A stretch of 12,093 bases of DNA from assembly GCA_013152615.1 (NCBI GenBank), contig JAADGA010000081.1:1-12093 (forward strand), written 5' to 3'. A model generated the notes under the pieces. The model saw nothing but the letters and a program-made list of their open reading frames with translations, made no database searches and was not told where the DNA came from. This document shows, in pieces, positions 6,649 through 12,093 of this stretch. The position numbers and the translations under genes were made by a program. This DNA is from Alphaproteobacteria bacterium (GTDB taxonomy: Bacteria > Pseudomonadota > Alphaproteobacteria > Sphingomonadales > Emcibacteraceae). Each line of letters opens with the position of its first letter. Within the stretch, counting starts at the first letter, position 1.

Positions 6649-8177
6649 TGGACATCCGTGCAGCGGAAATATCCAGAATACTGAAAGAGCAAATCGCTAA
6701 TTTCGGTGCAGAAGCAGAAATATCGGAAGTTGGCAAGGTATTGTCTGTCGGCGATGGTATCGCCCGGATTTATGGTCTGGACAATGTTCAGGCCGGGGAA
6801 ATGGTTGAATTTCCCGGCAAGGTCATGGGCATGGCGCTCAATCTTGAAGCCGATAATGTTGGCGTAGTGATTTTTGGCTCCGACCAGAACATCAAGGAAG
6901 GCGACACGGTCAAACGTACCGGCAATATCGTTGATGTGCCGGTGGGCCGGGGGCTGCTGGGCCGGGTGGTCGATGCACTCGGCAATCCGATTGATGACAA
7001 GGGGCCGCTGAGCGATGTCACCCGGACCCGGGTCGAGGTCAAGGCTCCCGGGATTATTCCGCGTAAATCCGTGCATGAGCCGGTGCAGACCGGCCTCAAG
7101 GCCATCGACAGTCTGGTGCCAATCGGGCGCGGCCAGCGTGAATTGATCATTGGTGACCGTCAAACCGGCAAGACCGCAGTGGCGATTGATACGTTTCTCA
7201 ATCAGAAAGACATTAACGCCGGCGATGATGAAAGCAAAAAGCTTTACTGTATTTACGTCGCGATTGGCCAGAAACGCTCAACCGTTGCCCAGATTGTTAA
7301 AGTGCTGGAAGAACGCGGCGCGATGGAATATTCGATCGTGGTGGCTGCGACCGCATCCGAACCGGCACCGTTACAGTTTCTTGCCCCCTATACCGGCACC
7401 GCGATGGGCGAATTTTTCCGCGATAACGGCATGCATGCGGTGATCGTCCATGATGACCTGTCGAAACAGGCGGTGGCCTATCGTCAGATGTCGCTGCTGC
7501 TGCGGCGGCCACCGGGACGGGAAGCCTATCCGGGTGATGTGTTTTATCTGCATTCCCGCCTGCTGGAACGGGCGGCGAAGATGAATGATGCCGAGGGTGC
7601 CGGGTCGCTGACCGCGTTGCCGATCATTGAGACTCAGGCTGGCGACGTCTCGGCCTATATCCCGACCAATGTGATCTCGATCACCGATGGCCAGATATTC
7701 CTCGAAACCGAACTGTTTTATCAGGGCATCAGACCGGCGATCAATGTTGGCCTCAGCGTGTCACGGGTTGGTTCCGCCGCCCAGGTCAAGGCGATGAAGC
7801 AGGTGTCCGGCTCAATCAAGCTCGAACTGGCGCAATATCGGGAAATGGCAGCCTTTGCCCAGTTTGGCTCCGATCTTGATGCCGCGACCCAGAAACTGCT
7901 TAATCGCGGCGCGCGCCTGACTGAACTGTTGAAACAGGCACAATATTCACCGATGTCAGTGGCCGAACAGGTCGTATCCATTTTCGCCGGTGTGCGCGGC
8001 TATCTTGATAAGATAAAGGTTTCCGATGTTGGCCGTTTTGAAGCGATGCTGATTGCGGCAATGCATGCCCGTCATGGCCAGACGCTGGAGACAATCAGCG
8101 AACAGGGCAGGATTTCTGATGAAACCGAGGCCAAATTGAAAGATATTCTCGGAAGTCTGGTAAAGAATTTTGTCTAG
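6648..8177 (+). CDS. atpA: ATP synthase F1 subunit alpha
   Basis: The 509-residue product is a full-length alpha subunit, three copies of which alternate with beta in the F1 head and bind nucleotide at non-catalytic sites. An N-terminal beta-barrel domain (about 25-95) is followed by the nucleotide-binding domain with Walker A GDRQTGKT at 169-176. The conserved segments [19 protein letters not shown] (landmark [10 protein letters not shown]) and the arginine-finger region [10 protein letters not shown] follow. The C-terminal helical domain ends in [18 protein letters not shown]-like AGAGG at 6636-6640 lies seven bases before the ATG, inside the end of atpH. A 37-base gap separates it from atpG. 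Nothing is missing or altered. Confidence 0.98.
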   Translation: MDIRAAEISRILKEQIANFGAEAEISEVGKVLSVGDGIARIYGLDNVQAGEMVEFPGKVMGMALNLEADNVGVVIFGSDQNIKEGDTVKRTGNIVDVPVGRGLLGRVVDALGNPIDDKGPLSDVTRTRVEVKAPGIIPRKSVHEPVQTGLKAIDSLVPIGRGQRELIIGDRQTGKTAVAIDTFLNQKDINAGDDESKKLYCIYVAIGQKRSTVAQIVKVLEERGAMEYSIVVAATASEPAPLQFLAPYTGTAMGEFFRDNGMHAVIVHDDLSKQAVAYRQMSLLLRRPPGREAYPGDVFYLHSRLLERAAKMNDAEGAGSLTALPIIETQAGDVSAYIPTNVISITDGQIFLETELFYQGIRPAINVGLSVSRVGSAAQVKAMKQVSGSIKLELAQYREMAAFAQFGSDLDAATQKLLNRGARLTELLKQAQYSPMSVAEQVVSIFAGVRGYLDKIKVSDVGRFEAMLIAAMHARHGQTLETISEQGRISDETEAKLKDILGSLVKNFV

Positions 8178-8214
8178 CTTGTTTTCAGCAAAGTAATTTT
8201 CAGGAACAGTCGGT

Positions 8215-9093
8215 ATGGCTAACCTTAAAGACCTCAGAAACCGGATTACGAGCGTACAATCGACGCAGAAGATTACCAAGGCCATGAAAATGGTGGCGGC
8301 ATCAAAATTGCGTCGGGCTCAGGAGACCGCTGAAGCCGCCCGGCCTTATGTTGACCGGATGGAAAAAATTCTGGCTTCGCTGTCTGCCGGAATGGCGGGG
8401 CAGCCGGGCGCACCGAAACTGCTTTCAGGCAGTGGCAAAGACCGGGTTCATCTTATCGTTGTCGCGACCTCGGAACGCGGGCTTTGCGGCGGCTTTAACA
8501 GTAATATTGTCAAAGCAGCGCGGGCAAAAATCTCCCGTCTGATTGCGGAAGAAAAAGACGTCAGGATTATGACGATCGGCAAGAAGGGGGCGACGTCCCT
8601 GCGCCGGGACTATAAAACACACATGGTACAGCATTTTGACATGTCCCATGTGAAGCGGCTTGGCTTTACGGATACCGAAGCGCTGGCTGATTATATCCTG
8701 ACGTCGTTTAATCAGGATGAATTTGACATATGTACCTTATTCTATGCCAAATTCCAGTCGGCACTGACCCAGATTGTGACCGCGCGACAATTGATCCCGG
8801 TATCATTCGAAACAACCAATGTGGTTGATCTTGGCGGGGCAGCCTATGACTGTGAGCCGGACGAGAAAGAAATTCTGGAAGAATTATTGCCCCATAATGT
8901 CGGGATACAGCTTTTTCGGGCCTTGCTTGAAAATGCCGCCAGCGAGGAGGGCGCGCGCATGACCGCGATGGATAGCGCAACGCGCAACGCCGGTGACATG
9001 ATTGACAGTCTCAGAACCACCTATAACCGGACCCGTCAGGCGGTTATTACCAATGAATTGATTGAAATTATTTCAGGCGCGGAAGCGGTTTGA
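8215..9093 (+). CDS. atpG: ATP synthase F1 subunit gamma
   Basis: The 292-residue product is the rotor shaft that turns inside the alpha3-beta3 ring. The N-terminal coiled-coil helix is typical (ANLKDLRNRI, TQKITKAMKMVAASKLRRAQ). The Rossmann-like middle domain contains TSERGLCGGFN. The C-terminal helix carries the conserved ARMTAMDSATRNA and ends ITNELIEIISGAEAV. AGGA at 8202-8205 is nine bases before the ATG. The length is usual for alphaproteobacteria. It lies between atpA and atpD in the standard F1 order and is certainly part of the same transcription unit. Confidence 0.98.
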   Translation: MANLKDLRNRITSVQSTQKITKAMKMVAASKLRRAQETAEAARPYVDRMEKILASLSAGMAGQPGAPKLLSGSGKDRVHLIVVATSERGLCGGFNSNIVKAARAKISRLIAEEKDVRIMTIGKKGATSLRRDYKTHMVQHFDMSHVKRLGFTDTEALADYILTSFNQDEFDICTLFYAKFQSALTQIVTARQLIPVSFETTNVVDLGGAAYDCEPDEKEILEELLPHNVGIQLFRALLENAASEEGARMTAMDSATRNAGDMIDSLRTTYNRTRQAVITNELIEIISGAEAV

Positions 9094-9106
9094 TAAAGTT
9101 TTGAAA

Positions 9107-10548
<1,442 letters not shown>

Positions 10549-10571
10549 GCACAGGTTATGAGGAAGCCGTA

Positions 10572-10982
10572 ATGGCGGAGAAGTTACATTTCGAACTTGT
10601 TTCACCGGAAAAACTGCTGATATCCCGGGATGTGGATATGGTTGTCGTCCCCGGGATTGAAGGTGATTTTGGCGTATTTATTGATCATGCGCCGGTGGTA
10701 TCAACCCTCCGAACCGGGGTTTTACAGATTCGCCACGGGGATGATGCCGACAGGATTCTGGTTCATGGCGGCTTTGCCGAGGTCAATGCCCACGGCTTGA
10801 CTATATTGGTTGAGGAAGCGACCTTTCTGTCACAGATAGACCGCGCGGCTCTGGAATCCCGGCTGAAGGATGCCAATGAGGATGTCGCCGATGCCAAGGA
10901 TGAAGCGCATCTGGCAACAGCAACCAAACTGCGTGACCGTCTGGCAGAAACTCTTGCCGTTCTTGACTCGACCGCCGGTTAA
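10572..10982 (+). CDS. atpC: ATP synthase F1 subunit epsilon
   Basis: The 136-residue product is the rotor-foot subunit that joins gamma to the c-ring and can brake ATP hydrolysis. The N-terminal beta-sandwich shows the family landmarks HFELVSPEKLL, VVVPGIEGDFGV and DHAPVVSTLRTGVL. The C-terminal helical hairpin runs from about residue 88 (IDRAALESRLKDANEDVA). AGGA at 10561-10564 lies seven bases before the ATG. It is the last gene of the operon. Its stop is only 14 bases from the stop of the convergent metW, and I see no GC hairpin followed by a T-run, so the operon end may rely on Rho or on read-through into antisense metW. Confidence 0.97.
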   Translation: MAEKLHFELVSPEKLLISRDVDMVVVPGIEGDFGVFIDHAPVVSTLRTGVLQIRHGDDADRILVHGGFAEVNAHGLTILVEEATFLSQIDRAALESRLKDANEDVADAKDEAHLATATKLRDRLAETLAVLDSTAG

Positions 10983-10996
10983 AACACTGGCGTTGC

Positions 10997-11626
10997 TCAG
11001 GCCTTTTTGGTGATGACATAAATCCCCTGGGTCGCCATGAGGTTGGCGACAAACAGGTGATGGCACCGCATGCGGTAGCCGCTGGCGTTGATCGCCATAT
11101 TCTGTTCAATCCTGATGTCGAGCCGGTGACAGAGATTGACAAAGTCCCGGATGGTGCAGAAATGAATATTGGGCGTGGAATACCACGGATGATCAAGGAT
11201 TTTATTCACCGGCATGGTCGCGAATGCCGCCAGACTGAGCCTCACTTTCCAATGACCGAAATTCGGGAATGAGACCACCGCCCGCTGCCCGACCCGCAAT
11301 AATTGTTGCAGCATCCGGTCCGGGCGTTTCATCGCCTGCAATGTCTGGCTCAGGATGACATAATCAAAGCTGTGATCCGGGTAAAAGGCAATATCCTCTT
11401 CTGCGTTGCCCTGCACGACGGACAGTCCCTTGGCAATTGAACGGTTGACCCCTTCGGGGCTGAGTTCGATCCCGCGCCCGTCGACCTGACGCCGGCGCAC
11501 CAGATAATCCAGCAGACTGCCATCGCCGCAGCCAACATCAAGCACCGTTGTCCCCGGGGCAATCAGCCGGGCAATTTCCAGCAGATCGACCCGAATGTCG
11601 GAGGCGCGTGATTCGGCTGTGGTCAT
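10997..11626 (-). CDS. metW: MetW, methyltransferase-fold partner of MetX in methionine synthesis
   Basis: The 209-residue product is a class I SAM-dependent-methyltransferase-fold protein of the MetW family. Motif I is [15 protein letters not shown] (D30-G36). [27 protein letters not shown] and [15 protein letters not shown] are signature stretches of MetW. The start is set at the ATG at 11626-11624, which overlaps the metX stop as ATGA. A longer open frame reaching 11692 would lie inside metX and is unlikely. GGAG lies about 10 bases upstream. MetW is encoded with metX in many Proteobacteria and has been linked to MetX activity, but the methyl-transfer substrate, if any, is not established. 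It is convergent with atpC. Confidence 0.95.
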   Translation of the reverse strand: MTTAESRASDIRVDLLEIARLIAPGTTVLDVGCGDGSLLDYLVRRRQVDGRGIELSPEGVNRSIAKGLSVVQGNAEEDIAFYPDHSFDYVILSQTLQAMKRPDRMLQQLLRVGQRAVVSFPNFGHWKVRLSLAAFATMPVNKILDHPWYSTPNIHFCTIRDFVNLCHRLDIRIEQNMAINASGYRMRCHHLFVANLMATQGIYVITKKA

Positions 11627-12093
11627 GGCATGGTTACTCCAACCGCTTCTGATTTGAGGAAACCCCGGATAATCCCGTACATTTCCGGACATTCGAGCAG
11701 GAAACTGTCATGGCCCTTGTCCATGTCAATATCGGCATAGCTGACCCGGGCGCGGGCGGCATTGAGAGCGCGGACGATATGGCGGCTTTCTGCGGTGGTA
11801 TAGAGCCAGTCCGAGGTGAAGGATATGACGCAAAACCGCGTCTTTGTCCCCTGAAATGCCCGTGCCAGCACACCGTCAAAGGGGATTGCCAAATCGTAAT
11901 AATCCATGGCGCGGGTGATATAAAGATAACTGTTGGCGTCAAAACGGTCGACAAAGGAAATGCCCTGATGACGCAGATAGCTCTCAATCTGGAAATCCGC
12001 GTCAAAGCCGAACGCCACCCGCTCCCGGTCCTGAAGCGCGCGGCCAAAGCGGCGGGTCAGGCTGTTTTCCGACATATAGGTGATATGGGCTGC
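11623..12093 (-). CDS. metX: Homoserine O-acyltransferase MetX, C-terminal part (runs off the window)
   Basis: The 156 visible residues are the C-terminal part of an alpha/beta-hydrolase-fold homoserine O-acyltransferase, which activates homoserine in the first committed step of methionine synthesis. Family landmarks are [17 protein letters not shown] at the window edge, the segment [29 protein letters not shown], catalytic aspartate in SFTSDWLY and catalytic histidine in [10 protein letters not shown]. The nucleophile serine and the substrate-binding half are outside the window, so acetyl- versus succinyl-transferase specificity cannot be judged here. The frame is open from 12093 to the TGA at 11625-11623, which overlaps metW by four bases, so the two are translationally coupled. 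Any SAM riboswitch would lie upstream, outside the window. Confidence 0.96.
   Translation of the reverse strand, partial: AAHITYMSENSLTRRFGRALQDRERVAFGFDADFQIESYLRHQGISFVDRFDANSYLYITRAMDYYDLAIPFDGVLARAFQGTKTRFCVISFTSDWLYTTAESRHIVRALNAARARVSYADIDMDKGHDSFLLECPEMYGIIRGFLKSEAVGVTMP

Noticed and set aside
6414..7163. 249-residue open frame on the minus strand across the atpH-atpA junction
   Set aside because: It lies antisense to two certain genes and has no family features; GC-rich coding DNA commonly leaves such frames open.
10983..11010. Terminator after atpC at the T-run near 11002-11006
   Set aside because: The T-run is inside the metW coding end and no GC-rich inverted repeat precedes it.

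Overview
The window is a stretch of core chromosome from an alphaproteobacterium. The evidence is the F1-ATP synthase operon (atpH-atpA-atpG-atpD-atpC) standing alone without F0 genes, a priA gene directly upstream of it, a cluster of xerC, DUF484, an FSA-type transaldolase and priA, and an overlapping metX-metW pair. Alphaproteobacterial genomes commonly show all of these. Base composition is moderately GC-rich, with AT-rich intergenic segments. Arginine is often coded by CGG, even in atpD. I cannot name the genus.

Layout from left to right. Positions 1-193 (minus) hold the first ~64 codons of a signal-peptide-bearing protein of unknown function, cut by the window edge. An AT-rich gap follows. 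At 430-1248 (plus) is a crotonase-family enzyme with the full catalytic triad of a delta(3,5)-delta(2,4)-dienoyl-CoA isomerase. It runs stop-to-stop into a minus-strand trio: fsa/tal-like transaldolase (2919-3575), a DUF484 GAF-like protein (2210-2917) and xerC (1249-2184). The trio appears to be transcribed from the 3576-3668 gap, which it shares with the divergent priA (3669-5881).

priA encodes the primosomal replication-restart helicase, but its reading frame breaks at about 5142-5149, directly after the last zinc-binding cysteine. A 179-bp gap with a plausible sigma-70-type promoter leads into the five F1 genes (6061-10982). These are tightly packed, and together encode the delta, alpha, gamma, beta and epsilon subunits of the catalytic head of ATP synthase. 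Convergent to them lie metW (10997-11626) and the 3' end of metX (11623-12093), which overlap by ATGA and act in methionine synthesis.

I found no mobile element, CRISPR array, RNA gene, phage gene or defence system, and nothing that looks like a new multi-gene system. The points worth checking are the priA frameshift, a small in-frame repeat in priA, active-site residues that refine two enzyme calls, an AT-rich imperfect palindrome at about 259-287, and a six-codon mini-ORF overlapping the atpD start.
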